Shown: positions 1 to 12,100, counted from the stretch's first letter. The stretch is DNA of 64,000 nucleotides from Prillingera fragicola (GCA_002335605.1 BEDY01000004.1:1054001-1118000), one strand, 5' to 3'. Numbers and translations are program-made. The notes: generated from the sequence alone by a model not told the origin.

Positions 1-1
1 T

Positions 2-487
2 TTTAACAAGACGAGCCGTGCGGCTGTTACGGCTGATGAGCAGAGTGTGTGGACTGAGACGCCCGCGGAGCGCGCGCAGCGTGAGCGTGACGAGGTAGCT
101 GGCGTCAAGCGCAACAGGGATGCCAGGCCTGTTGTGGAGGAGGACCCGACGGAGAGGAAGAGGCGTAGGCAGAGGGACAGGGAGATTGCAGAGGGCGTCG
201 ACAAGCACAACGTGAGTGGGAGACAAAACGCCTGCCTGATGGGGACGACTTCGAAGAGATACTGACGTCCGCAGAAAAGCGCACGCGGCCCGTCACTCCT
301 GGAGCAGCACCAAGCTACAAAGGCGGCAAAGGGCGACGACGAACCGCCTGTCATCTGGGACCGCGAGAAGCACATGGGCATCACTGGTCGTCTGCTGTCA
401 AACGAAGAGCGTGCACAGAAGATCAAGGACGCCGCAGGCCTCAACGACCGGTTCGGTCACGGCAAGGGCGGCGCATATGCCATGTAG
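2..487 (+). CDS. DUF3752 / GPALPP1-like protein, C-terminal part (5' end outside window)
   Basis: Only the last two exons are in the window: 2-211 and 275-487, separated by a 63-nt intron (GTGAGT donor, branch ACTGACG). The frame is open from the window edge, so the gene starts upstream. The exon 1 protein reads WTETPAERAQRERDEVAG and is rich in Arg/Glu. After splicing it continues with SLLEQHQ, then WDREKHMGITGRLLSNEER, and ends DRFGHGKGGAYAM. This arrangement (W-T-E-T-P, a LLEQH box and a WDRE...LL box near the C-terminus) is typical of the DUF3752 domain of GPALPP-motif proteins, small charged proteins of unknown, probably nuclear, function. Domain assignment is from memory of the family; no function can be inferred here. 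Confidence 0.75.
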
Positions 488-590
488 CGTTGGATGTACT
501 GCCATGTATATTATCTACAAGAAGGAAGGGCTGTTGTTGTGAGGGAACAGCCCAGTGCGCTGGCACGTGTGGATGAGGCGACTGATGCGT

Positions 591-1899
591 CTATCGGTAA
601 CGCTGCACGACGACCGCGTTCGCCAGCTTGGCACCCTCAATAGTATCTTCATCTGGGAGCTCACGGGGTGGGAACGTCGTCTGGAGGATAAAGGAACGAG
701 TGTCGCCAGGGCTAAGTCTGGACGATCAGCACAAGGAACGGGGCACTTGCCACTCACGCCGTGACATAAGCTCGCAGATCCGCAACAGTCTGTGAGAGGT
801 TGATCTTGACGACCTTGCGGGTACCATCGGCAAGACGAATCTGCACATTGGTGACCGGCTTCGTGTCGTCGACTTTGATATGGGGCGGGGCTGAACCTGG
901 CGTCACCGGTGCGGGGCTAGGCTCACGCGTTGAAGTGGACCTTGCAGGCGAGTTCGCACCAGACGCAGTTGGAACAACACTGCCCAAGCGGTTCCCTCCG
1001 CCACTGAAGGGACGCTGAATCTTGGGAGGGGCGACATAAGCCTCAGTGGTGCGCTGCTGGACGACAAGTTCGAGGGGTTGGTCGAAGCCGACGTTGAACA
1101 AGCTCACAGGGGCGCGGCCGGCGTGAATCGCCGCAAGGAGCTCGCGGTTGCCTGGAGCGTCGTACTTGTATAGCTCACCATCTTCAATACTAAAACCGTC
1201 GCGCCAGAAGGTTAGCGTGCGCCGCTGGACCTCATCACTGTGCGGACGGAGGATGCCACCCGGAGCAGATGGTGGGGTACCAACCTGTACGGACTCGACC
1301 TCATCAGAACCAAGCGTGTGGCCAGCAGATGACCATGGGTCCCTTGAGGCTGGCGAGGAGGAATCTGTTGGTGGCCCAGAACTGGCCCATCAGTTACTCT
1401 GCCCGCACGCAAGGCGGCATGACGCACTTTGCTGCCTGTTGCAGGATGTCGTTGACCATACTGCGAGAGTCACTCGGAGGTCCACCGCCTGGGCGGTCTG
1501 GATTCTGAACTGCAAGGCCACTGCCATCAGCACGGCACTATCATTGTTCGCACATACCTGCGCTCGCCGCCAGTGTACAGCTCGTTGCCTTCCTGACGCT
1601 CTTGCGCAGGCTTTGGCGAACCGCCACGACTCTGCTACGTTAGCCACATGCAGGCATGATGCCCGAGAAGCGTCTCAGAACCGAGCTAGTATACTCACAA
1701 GACTCGCAAGTGTGCCAAAACGGCTACCTGACGGACTATTACGTCCACTGCTGCTCGCGCTGTTGACACCCCACTGACCAACACGACCCACTCGACTTGG
1801 CGCTGGGGTACCCCAACCTTGGGGCAGCTCGTCGTTGACGGGAGTACCTCCAAGGGTGCTCCCCTTCCTGCTAGGGGCGGCGTTTCCTTCCTCGCTCAT
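591..1899 (-). CDS. SHP1: SHP1/p47-family Cdc48 adaptor with SEP and UBX domains
   Basis: Five exons (1699-1899, 1558-1631, 1428-1520, 758-1381, 591-717) give 372 residues. Introns are 67, 37, 46 and 40 nt. The N-terminus (MSEEGNAAPSRKGSTLGG) is low-complexity and Ser/Gly-rich. A linker motif, YTGGERSGLAVQNPD, matches the GGE-S-G-L-V-NP box of p47/Shp1, and is only seen when the 37-nt intron is removed. The SEP domain follows (RRTLTFWRDGFSIEDGEL through GRAPVSLFNVGFDQPLELVV), and the UBX domain ends the protein (VTNVQIRLADGTRKVVKINL ... FILQTTFPPREL ... VVVQRYR). Proteins of this family recruit Cdc48/p97 to ubiquitinated or membrane substrates. The N-terminal UBA domain usual in p47 is not visible; either it has been lost or an upstream exon was missed. 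The gene is divergent from the RRN5-like gene with 237 bp between start codons. Confidence 0.9.
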
Positions 1900-2136
1900 C
1901 GTCGAAATGCAGATAGTATGGACAAGGGGCAAGTGCGAGTACAATAATGACGAAGGGCAATGCCCAGATTCCAAGATCCTGGAGGGCTTGTTTTCAGGCA
2001 CGATGCACGTGATTTCCCTGCTTTTGGCCTGTCTTGGGCGGCAAAAGTCGAGCGCGTCCATTCTATCGTTGCTCTCCCCCACTTCTCAAGACGTGTACAG
2101 GCCGTCTACAGGCCGTCTCACCCCAGATCCATCACA
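1900..2136. promoter_or_regulatory. Divergent promoter between SHP1 and RRN5-like gene
   Basis: This 237-bp spacer separates two start codons on opposite strands, so it must hold both promoters. A CACGTG E-box core lies at 2006-2011. An 11-bp unit (ACAGGCCGTCT) is repeated in tandem at 2097-2107 and 2108-2118, just upstream of the ATG at 2137. The frame of SHP1 stays open upstream of its ATG through this spacer, but the encoded residues show no family resemblance. Regulatory roles are inferred from position only. Confidence 0.45.
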
Positions 2137-5100
2137 ATGGTACAGGGTGCAGATGAGCCACCACCACGGGCCACTAAACGGCGACGACGAGTCCACTTGG
2201 AAAGTCTTCAGAATGGTAGGCACGCTGGCGACCACCCCGAACGGTTGGTATATCCAGAACGGCACGCTCACACGACAGGCAATGCCGAAGCTGGTCCTTC
2301 GAGGCAACGAGCAACAGACTTTGCCAAGCAGTACGAAACTATTCAACAACCGACTATGCCAGACGGTGGCACAAATTACACCCCCGGCAGCCGGTGGTTC
2401 TACAGCCACCTCAGCGCTCATGCCGTCTCGGCCCGTCGCCTGCAATCCGGCATCCTCCCCACCGATGGCCTGTACGAGACGACTACCTCTATTTTCTGCG
2501 ACTCAATTCTGCCTCCAGGGAACACTCTGTGGACGGGAGAAGAGAAGTCGAAATTCTTTGCATCGCTCTCTCGCCATTCGCGCCTGCGCCCCGACCTCAT
2601 CGCTGAGGACTTGCGCACCAAGACTGAGACGCAAGTCAGCGCCTATCTTTCCGTCCTTGCGCAGGATGCACGCTGGGAACGATATGAATATGAAGCTGAA
2701 GCGCTTCGTTACCGCCTCGACTGCGGTGTGCGTGAATTCGAGCAGCGCTGGCTGGACGTCGAAGACATTATCTCGCAGGCCATCCAAGCCGAAGAGCTCA
2801 AAACGATGGAGGAGATTCGCACCTCGAAATTGATCACTGATGTAGAGGACTGGGGCTCCCACGTGGACTCCTACAAGCTCGAGACTTTGGATGGACTTCT
2901 GCTCCATCGGGAGCGTCGAGAGACCGAGCTCCGCCAAGAAACAGTCATCCTTCCAGACGACATTGATGACGAAATTGACGACCCAATCGCGCGCGATGAT
3001 CGTGAGATTGCGTACATCGAATCTATTACGAAGCGTGATCGCTCAAAACTTCTCATGGATCGCCTGCGTATGCTTATCAACCGCCGGCGAAACCGCCAAC
3101 ACTACCGTCGCCGAAAGCTGATGGAGTCTGGTATGGCCACAGAGGCCATTGACGCCTTGGGTGGGCCTGATGTGGCTTTCATCGCCAATAAGTCACAAAA
3201 AGTAACCGAAGATCGTCGGGGCGCCCCTCGCAAGCATCACCGGAGCTCGTACACTATCGATCGTCACTTGGCAGCACTTGACGCAGTCGGGTCAGGAAGC
3301 TTTTACGAGTGGTATGTTGCTCAAGGGTGGGACGTCTTCAATCTTCATCGTATGGGCCAGGCTATGGACCTCTACACTGAGGCAGGCTTGGTTAGGACAA
3401 AGGATGGACATGGCATGGCCGAGGCAGGGTATGCTCCCACGACCTCTTTCGCCACTCTCGACTTGCTGTATCGTGCTCTGATCCAGTACTTGGGCCCATT
3501 AACCGAGTCGTCAGTCGTGATCGCCGAGGGGCAGCACAAGATGGAAATCGACGCCGTGCATGTTCAGCAAGCCTTGGCGCTGCGTGCTCCTGTCCAAGCT
3601 CGCGAGTCTCTCACGACAGTCCTGCATGGTCTCCGTCAATACGGCTCGCTGGCAAGCAGTGCCGCAGTGGCTGCAACCTCAGAGGCGCCTTTCAGCTCAA
3701 GGGAGGGCACACCTCTTCGTGAAATTGGCGGCAGCGAAAGCGAGCACGACCATCAACTTGAGGCCAACCCGCTTGGGTCCGAAGAGGGAACGGACGACGT
3801 CGACTCTTTACTGTTTCCTCCGCCCCGTATCCGTCCAGGCAAGGCTGCGCCCTCAAAGTACCCAAGCACACGACGCATTGTTACATATTCGGACGCGACT
3901 TGCCGCCCACGCATTGTCGAACCTGCACCCATCACAGTGGAGAACGAGGAGGGGGTTGTTGTCAAGGTCGAACCCAACTATGCGCCGGAGCTATCGGCAT
4001 ATGCATCGTACGCCCCGAAGCAAGCCCCGTACGATCCCTACTCGCTCTACGAGAGGCCCCGATTGAATGACAAGTCAAGCGCCGACTCTACGACAATGCC
4101 TGCATCCCTGCACTCGCATGACCTGAACCACGACTCCGAGATTGTTGACAGAGAGGACCGGGATCTGGAGAGGCTGCTGGAAGATGCCGACGACTGGGCC
4201 GACATTGTCGCTGAGCAACGCACTTTCCTTGCCGTTTGCAAGGACGAGAGCGAATCTGCGGGCATGCCTACAGGCGATCCAGAGGACGTCACCTACATCC
4301 TGCACCGTTTCAGACAGAAGCGGATGAAAGAGGAAGCTGGCGGCAAGCGCAAGAGGCGAGCCGCGGATAGCGCCAGTGACAGGCCCTCTAAGAGGCGGAT
4401 GGAGCTCGAGGGCGACAACGAGGAAGCCGTGAATCGCTACAAGGGCGTGAATCGGGACGACTTGCTCTCGTTGATGCACGCGCGTCACGGTACGTTACTG
4501 GGAGATTGGTGATAGCCGCTAATATCTGTAGCCTACCAGCAGCTGCTCAAGAAGACCATGCGTGCCCGATATGATCGGCTTCGAGTGGCATTGGGTACGA
4601 TGCCCGTGCCGATGCGGGAACTGGAACTGGAGGCTCGCATCCGCCCAGTGTCAAAGGCCAAGCCACGTGCATTCAGGCATAAGCGGCGTGCCGACTCGCC
4701 CTCTGGCATCGCCGAGCAGTTGTCGAACGTGACGCACAGTGAGCAGTCTGATGTTGCCAACGCCGCACCAGTGATGGATGTGGCGGAGGAGCCTCCAGGC
4801 CAGACTCTCCGCGCCTTTGGCTCGCCCAATGCCATCTCCGAGGTCGACGAGCTGGAGCCCACCCAAGATGCAATACCTCCAGACATGGACAATTCCTGGG
4901 AGCCGGACGAGGTTGACGAGCTCGACCCCAGCCAGCAACCCTTGACCGAAGATCATCTCTTCAATGTATCCAAGTCGCCAGCACGCGCCGTATGGGCAGT
5001 TGCCAATACTCCAGCGCTGCCAATGGCCGCTGCAACACTCATCGACGGTGTCGTGCATACCAGCGCGGAGGTTGACGAGCTCGACTCATCTCACCATGTC

Positions 5101-5655
5101 CCCGCTAACACGTCTCGGTCTAAGCACCGTTCTCGTCAACAGCGCCCGAACAGACAGGCCGCCTCCCAGTCCTCGCCTCGGCAGGCCTCTCGCTTCCTTC
5201 TGTCTCAACAACAGTCTGCGTTGCCTCTATTGCAAGAGGACACGCCTCGTCGGCATAAACCCCGGACCCGCCCCAACAAACACACCATGACCGAGGACCA
5301 CGACCTGAATCGTAATGACCAACCATACATGGACGACGAAGAGACTCAAACGGTCGACCCCGTCTCCTCGCCATCACGCACCCCTGTCGCAGTTCGTTCC
5401 GGGCGATTTGCTACGCCATCTCCCCGCTCGCATCACCCAACCGACATGTCGTTTGTGCCGGACAGCATGGACGACCTCGCCAATGCCGACGTCGGCCACG
5501 TCGCAGACAGTGTCGATGATGACGGCTGGGACGATTACAAGCATGACGAGACGTATGAGTCCACACCTCGTCAGCAGTCACTCCCACCCTCCACACCGCC
5601 GCATACCCCTCAACAATCCTCTTCCCCTATTGGCGCCATCGCATCCAGTGATTAA
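2137..5655 (+). CDS. RRN5-like SANT/Myb-domain protein (candidate RNA polymerase I initiation factor)
   Basis: Two exons (2137-4489, 4532-5655) with a 42-nt intron encode 1158 residues. The frame is open further upstream, but the ATG at 2137 is the first after the divergent promoter. A SANT/Myb-like domain sits at about residues 132-175 (WTGEEKSKFFASLSRHSRLR, then a second helix pair ending QVSAYLSVL). This W-EE-FF-L-RHSR pattern recalls Rrn5 of the yeast upstream activating factor for rDNA transcription. The middle is a helical, charged region. The C-terminal third is low-complexity and carries three similar acidic motifs, EVDELEPTQ, EVDELDPSQ and EVDELDSSH, at about residues 888, 911 and 964. 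Basic nuclear-type patches occur, such as KRRRR near residue 14. It is much longer than yeast Rrn5. An in-frame or small intron near 2220-2280 cannot be excluded. Another SANT-type chromatin factor is the main alternative. Confidence 0.6.
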
Positions 5656-5773
5656 CAAGCATCTGTACTACTGTTCATACATTGGCCTTGATATTTATGC
5701 ATATTTGTACTGTGTACCCTACGCCCTGATGTTACAATGACTGCGTTCGCGCTCTCTCTCTCTGCCTTTCCTC

Positions 5774-8700
5774 TCAAGATAGATAAACCTGCTGGCTAAG
5801 AAGTGGCTTGGAGTGCGTCGCCGCAAGGTCCGCAAGCTGCCTGAAGGCTGTCATGTCGACGCGAGCCTTGAACACGACAAAGACTGGAAACGTCAGCTAT
5901 CGTTCCGCAACCACGTCCGAGGTCCTCACCGTGGGTTGGATCATGGTCTGCCACTTGCTCCGCCTCGGAGCAAATGTCAAATCCAGCCGCGCAGTGCGCG
6001 CAGCGCAGCCAAATGCCGCGAATCTGGTCGCTGTGAATGTCGCATAGTGTCTCACGATGCAGAACATGCTTGAGATAGGCGGTCGGATCACGCGCGTTGA
6101 GAACCGCAGTTGAAGGAACTTGGCCGACCCGTGTCTTGTACAAGAGCGGCAACAAAGCGCGTGTACTATGCAGCGACACGTGAACCGGCCTGTCAAACTT
6201 GAAGAAGACATGTCGCGGGTCGTGCACACGGTAGGAGCGCAGCTCGCAAATACTGCACAGGTTGTACGGCTCTGGGTCCGACGGGCAGTTGGCACACTGG
6301 TATCGGCGGCCCATGATCCATTCGTTGCAGTTGGCGCAGCGCGCATTGTGGTCCAGGTCGTCAATTACACGAGACGCAGTAGACATTGGTGTCCGGCGTC
6401 CCGAGGTTGTGGAGCCAGCCGTGGAAGGCAACAGCCGAGTCGAAGACGTGGTGCTGCCCGGGGCTCGCGCCTCGGCGTTGCGCAGCCGAGGAGTTGGGGC
6501 GTAGACTGTCTCACCATCGATTGTCGGCGACGACGAGCGCGAAGACGACGACGCTGCCGACGCTGCAGCGATAGACGAGTCCTGCTGGAACCATCGATCG
6601 CGGGCACGGCGCGACACAGCCTCCACTTCTGATGACCCAAGAGGAATGGGAATTTTCATCATGATGTGATCCGACGTGTGCTGCCCGTCGCCTGGTGCGC
6701 TCACGCCCTCACATTGAATACAGAGGTCCCAGGACGGACAAACTGCGCAGTGGAATCGGGGGCCCACAATGTCCTGCAAGCAATTGTGACAAAACGCTCC
6801 CGGATGGCGAATGGGCCGCGCTTCGGATCCACCTGCGCTTGACGGCGGAGGCGCAATCTGCGGTAGAGGCTTGTCGGGTACCGATAGAAACACATGAACG
6901 GGATGGATTTCGTCCACCTTTTGGTAGCAAGATCGGCAGAGATCAAACTTTGTGCACGAGACGCACTTGAAGCGAGAGTTGAGCAGCTTGGTGTTGCAGA
7001 TGGTGCAGTCGGCTTCCTCAGAGTAGTCGACGTCAATCCACCCTTCAGCACCCCAAATCTTCTCCCGGAAGGTATGGCGCAACCCCCCTCGCTGCTTACG
7101 GCCTTGTGCATCTCGTGTACGTACGGCCGCAACAGAGTGTGCGATTCCGTGAGCCTCGATGCACCCAGGGCAGAGCTCGTATCCCCGGGGTTGGACACGT
7201 CTTGGGCTGGTGTCTGGTGTTGGTGCCAAGAACGCTCCATCGGTAGGCGACAGGCTCATTGCACTGCCATTCGTGACTGCCAGCGAGAGAATACTGGCGT
7301 TGGTCGAGATGGAACCCGACCGTGAACGTGAGGCGTTGTATACGGTGGCACTGCCAGCAGACGCAGAACGACCACTGGACTGGGAGCGCGCTCTGGCACC
7401 CTCACCCCATACTGTGCCATCAGATGATTCTGTGTCGTCTGAAAAGTCGCTGGGTATGCCAGGAGGCACAAAAGGTGCCTTGTTCGGGTCGTCTGCCTTG
7501 TACATGTCTCCTTCACCACATGACATGCACACGTAACGCATGTACTCCAGGCGGAGGCCGCACGCGGCGCAGTCTGGCGCAAATATTGGTGGGTCGGCTG
7601 GCTCGGCGACGCGCGGAATCTCGTGGGGTTCATGGGCATCTGGGGGCGAAATATGCGTAAGATGTGTGGAGCGTGAGGCGATAGAAGCTGGACGTCCGCT
7701 AGGCCCGGCAACTCCGTCCCATTCACCAGCATCTGATCGCGAAAACAGCGACGCCGTATCAGTGGTTTGATATGAATAATAGTATCCTGCACTGTTAGTC
7801 TCCCGAAACAAGACCTCCACTTACGTCCACGAGCATCCCGCACCAACGCAATGTCGCCCAAACTCTCCTCATCACTTCCCACGCTGTCGTTGTCGCTGTC
7901 GTATCGCCTGGCGACACGGAGATGAGGAATACGGTTGGCCAGCTGGCTCTGCTCGCGCAGCCATCGTGAACCCAGCTCTGAGCTTGTGAGGAGGGACGGT
8001 GGGCCATCATGGTATCCTGGTTCCGGGGCAAGTGACGGAGGGTGGTATTGCCGCCCACTGAGACGAGGAGTGAGCCCCGATGACCCAGATGCTGTGGCGC
8101 TGTACGCAGAGCCACCTCCAGCAGCAGCATCACGAATACGCTGAGAGCGACGCTGAACGCTGCTGCTTATTGACAGACTGTCAATGTCAAGAGTGGCTGT
8201 ATCGTCGATATCCACGGAAGCCGAGGAACTCCTCAAGCTCGGCGTTCGGCCACCCCTGTCGTAGGACAGGTAGCTTGCAGCATCAGAACGCTGGCCATCG
8301 GTATACCTGCTCATACGAGCACTGCTACCGCTCCCTGATCCACTGCTCGCCCAGCTGTTCTCGGAGGAAGGAAAGCTAGCAATACTGCTCGTGTCGCTGA
8401 GGCTGGGACCATCGTACTCGACAACAACGTCGACACGCATCGTAATCTTTTGAGCTGGCGCAGCAAACCCCGGTATGATTGTCGCCCCACGTGCTCCTAG
8501 GCCCTCGGATCCGCCATAGGCAGATGCTGCGGGGTCATCGTCTCCAGACACAAAGTAGGCAATCGCTTCAGTGAGCTCGGACTCATTCTTGATGGGAAGC
8601 ACTTCGCCATCGTCATCTGTATAGGTCAAAAAGAACGGCCACGCTGAGAGGGCAAAGCATTCTTCCACCTGTCAGACTGTTAGCGGCGTGCAGAGGCCGA

Positions 8701-8854
8701 GCGCAGCAGCACTTACTCGAGTGCGCAGTGAGTCTATCCGACATGTTGCAGCCGATGGAAACTGGACCCGTCGAGTGGAGCCATCGTAGGCACACCGCAC
8801 AACAAAGGGGCGATTTGGCCGGCCCGGAATGAGGCCTTGGGCCGGCCTTTGCAT
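5774..8854 (-). CDS. PB1 and multi-ZZ zinc-finger protein, NBR1-like
   Basis: Four exons (8717-8854, 7825-8668, 5930-7786, 5774-5883) encode 982 residues; introns are 48, 38 and 46 nt. The N-terminal PB1 domain spans about residues 16-95 (VRCAYDGSTRRVQFP ... PFFLTYTDDDGEVLPI) and is only complete after splicing. A Ser-rich disordered region follows, then five ZZ-type zinc fingers near residues 399-545, 586-628, 658-705, 809-855 and 907-950. ZZ1 is interrupted by about 115 Ser-rich residues between its second CxxC (CMSC) and YELCPGC. ZZ5 has CSEA where the usual CxxC would be. Splicing of the last intron restores HDPTHVFVVF at the end. Candidate Atg8-interacting motifs are EWDGV (about 349) and WIDV (about 576). 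PB1 plus ZZ is the N-terminal layout of NBR1/p62 autophagy receptors, but I see no four-tryptophan domain and no UBA. The gene lies 326 bp downstream of TOR on the same strand. Confidence 0.85.
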
Positions 8855-9180
8855 GGTTTCTCGGGTTGATAAGAGGTGTGGAGTGTGTTATAGAACTGGT
8901 GAGTTGGTGCGCAGTCGATCATCAACGGGTGGACAGGTTGTGGAAATAGCGGACTGGGCGGCAATAGCCACCTCTGGTTCCGCTAATCATTTTAATCTCG
9001 CCCAATTGCCCAAGCGTTATAATAATCATACTGCAGTAGCAAATATATTACGTAACCAATCTGTCTGCCAATTTGCTTCCGTCGGTGGTACGTACTGATG
9101 TCCATCTCAATCACCTTTCGACCTCTCTCAATCATCTTTCGATCTCTCTCGTTCATTCCTTGATTTTGTACATGTACATG
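8855..9180 (-). promoter_or_regulatory. Spacer between TOR 3' end and PB1-ZZ start; probable PB1-ZZ promoter
   Basis: This 326-bp spacer has no coding potential I can support. The part near 8980-9060 is AT-rich. A 21-bp unit (TCAATCAYCTTTCGAYCTCTC) is repeated in tandem with two mismatches at 9107-9127 and 9128-9148, GA-rich on the gene strand. It must contain the TOR terminator and the PB1-ZZ promoter. Confidence 0.4.
9107..9148. repeat. 21-bp imperfect tandem duplication downstream of TOR
   Basis: Two adjacent 21-bp units differ at two positions (C/T). They lie 33 bp beyond the TOR stop codon and about 250 bp upstream of the PB1-ZZ start. Confidence 0.8.
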
Positions 9181-12100
9181 CTACCACCAGCCACACCAGC
9201 CGATGAATGCTACGCATAGATTCTCGACCGAGGTTGCCTGGGAGACGAGTTCCTCGACCTGTTCCTTGATGTCGAGTGTGACGTTTGGCTTGAAATCCCT
9301 TCCGGTGAGCTTTCGCCTCACCCGCTCGATGACCTGCAGTGCCCTGTCGTTCATGACCTCTGGGCGGTCGGCATCGTTAAGAATCTCGCGCTCGTCAGCG
9401 CGCCCAGCTGCACGAGCGCGCTCGTATTGACGTTCCTCTACGTCTTGCGCTGTCTGGCGGCCACCAGGCTGGGCGTGCCCTGCTGTGAGACGCCAGTTGA
9501 TCAATGGGTCGTAGACGAATGCTTCGAGCACAGCCATAAGCGACTCTTTGTTTGCACGGAGTACCTCCATCGACACCTCACAACTGCGCGAAAAGGTACC
9601 CGTGATGCCGCAGACCTCCATGGCGTGGATGAGCATGCGAGTGAGACGGAATGGAACCTTTTCGGGGTACTTGTCGCGTTGCATCGCGACCTCGAAACAG
9701 TCACCCTGTATTGTCAGCTTGGTCTTTGTCCAGCTACTCACGAAATCAATGTGAACAATCTCTCCAGTGATCTGGTCCAGCATGAGGTTGGACGGGTGAC
9801 GATCACCGAGACCCAAAATGTAGCCAACCATGGAGGTAAGGGCCAGACTGCGCGTGTAGGTCGTGCGGCGCTCAAGCCACGACTCCGAGTTACGACTGCG
9901 CAACCAGAGGATCCGGTACAAATCTTGTCCGGTGGTGTTGTCCAAGGCGTACTGGAAGACCTCGACCTTGTGCATAAGCGGCAAGCTGTCATAGTTGTCG
10001 TCGGCCATCTGGTTCATGAGACGGTTCTCAATATCGATGAGAATCTTGCGGGAGTCACGGTAACCCTTGATGAGCGTGTGGAGCGTGTCACTGTGCGGTA
10101 CCCAGCCGAGAAGACCTGCCCCAGGTGACAATGGCGTGATCGAGAAGCGACGGATACTGAGGTGACGCTTGGCACTCTCCTGGTCGTTGCCAAGCAGCGT
10201 GTTGACGAGACCAAAGAGCTGCATGACACGCTCGTCCTGACGAAGATCTTCGTGACCCTTGAGCACGAAAGTGTACTCTTTGCCGTCCCGACCGCGCATG
10301 GTAAAACGACGAGGACGTTGCTTCGAGTTGATGACAGTGAAGGTCTGCAGAACATAGCCGATGCCAATGACAGGCTTGCCACTCTCGTACGTGCCGGGAA
10401 CAGCCAGGTCCAAGTCGCGCACAGCCATGAGCTTGGGCGACACATACTGCAGCTCGATGACGTTGAGCAACTTGAGTTGCCGCGCAAGTCGCTGAAAGGT
10501 CGAATAGTAAATGTCCCAAGCTTGATTGAGATCATTCGTGTCCCCGTGCAACTTGTACCTCCGGCAAAAGTCCCGGGCCATTCGCAGCTCGTGGCCAAAG
10601 CTTTGCACAAAGGACGTCTCGCGCAAGGTCTCCGGGCCACGCTCGATCATGTCATGCAGAGGCTCCAGCACCTCGAACATTGCCTCCTCGTTGTGGTCGG
10701 CAAAGTAGTGCTTGGACGCCTCCTCGAGACCCTCGTGCCACTGCTCGTGCCAAAGAATGGCAGCACGAATAAGCTCGGTGCTGACAAGCTCGGCCTGGTC
10801 GACAATAGTGGCTGCGTGCTCGCGCATCTTGGCAGTGATGCCCTGCGCCACTGCCTTGCGGCTTGCGACGTTGGACTTACTGGCCACTGTCAAGGGGTAA
10901 ATCAAAGCCTGGGGGTGGGCGCGTCCAATGTCGTGAAGAAGGCGAACAATGAGCTGCTGAATTGTCTGGCGGGGCGTCTGGATACGAGCAATGATCTGGG
11001 GAATAACCTCGAGCCAGACGTCAATGTTGACGGTGGTCATGCCCTGAGCAATGGCCTGGTTGACGCCGTGCTGGTAGCCGTACGTAAACCACAGCGTCAA
11101 GAGACGTAGCGTATCCTGGAGCGAGTTACCGGGAGACAAGGCAATAGACCGCAAGAAGCCCTCAACTGCCGGAATGATATACGTCGTAAAGTGTGCCGAT
11201 GACAAACCCTGCTGCGATACCTCAAGATGGGTAATGACCTCGAAATTGGCCAAAGCCCAAGTGTGCCAGGCCTGGTACCATCCGGGGTCAAGCTCTGTAG
11301 CAAGTGAGTAGTCGCTGAGAACAGCAGCTGGGTCGGCAGTGTATCCGTGCTCGCGGATTGCTGCCTGCCACTTGCCGAGCTCGACATGGCATCTAGCCAA
11401 GAGCTTGGTGTATTCTTCGTAGAGCTTGGCATCAGGGAGAATGAGCCGCCCCTGGTTGTCTCGCGCACCAAGACCCATGTCATCCGACAGGGTCGTGGTA
11501 AAGTCACGCAAGTAGCCCAACGTCTCCAGGCGCTCGTCTCTCGAGTCATTTGCGACAGCCTGAGCCCACTTGAGGCGGTAGTAGGCAAACACGATGGGAG
11601 GCGGTGCTCGTGAGCGGCTCTCGGCGTCCAGGTTGCTGCACGAGCTGCCCACCAACGACGTGAGAGTCTTCTCAGCGAGGTTGAGGCGGTCCGAATTGCG
11701 ACACAAGTCGGCAAAGTGAATCCACGTGTCCATGTCCTCACTGGGTGTGAGCACCAATGAGCGAAGCTGGAGAATGCGCTGCCAGACTTCCACATCGCGC
11801 TGACAGCCTTCAAGACGCTTTTGCCAGGTGCCGCGCTGAGTAGCTTGGCGCTCAGGCTGGTCAGCGTGGTCCTTGTACGCAATGATCTCTTCCAGCTCGG
11901 ACAGCATCTGGACACGGACGACGACGTCGTAAGCGCGACCATAGCTCTCGCCGGTGAGAGTGGTAAGTTCGCCGTCGAGCCTCTCGCGTGCCTTTTGGAT
12001 GTGACGCATAGCCGAGCTGAACTGGTTGCGGTGAACGGCGAGAATAGCTTTGAAAAAGTTGCGGTCGGCTGAGTCGTTCTTCATGGCCGAAATGTAGTCG

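Noticed and set aside
1835..2833. 332-codon plus-strand frame overlapping the SHP1 start and the RRN5-like gene
   Set aside because: It overlaps the start of a minus-strand gene and runs in another frame of the RRN5-like exon; composition is random.
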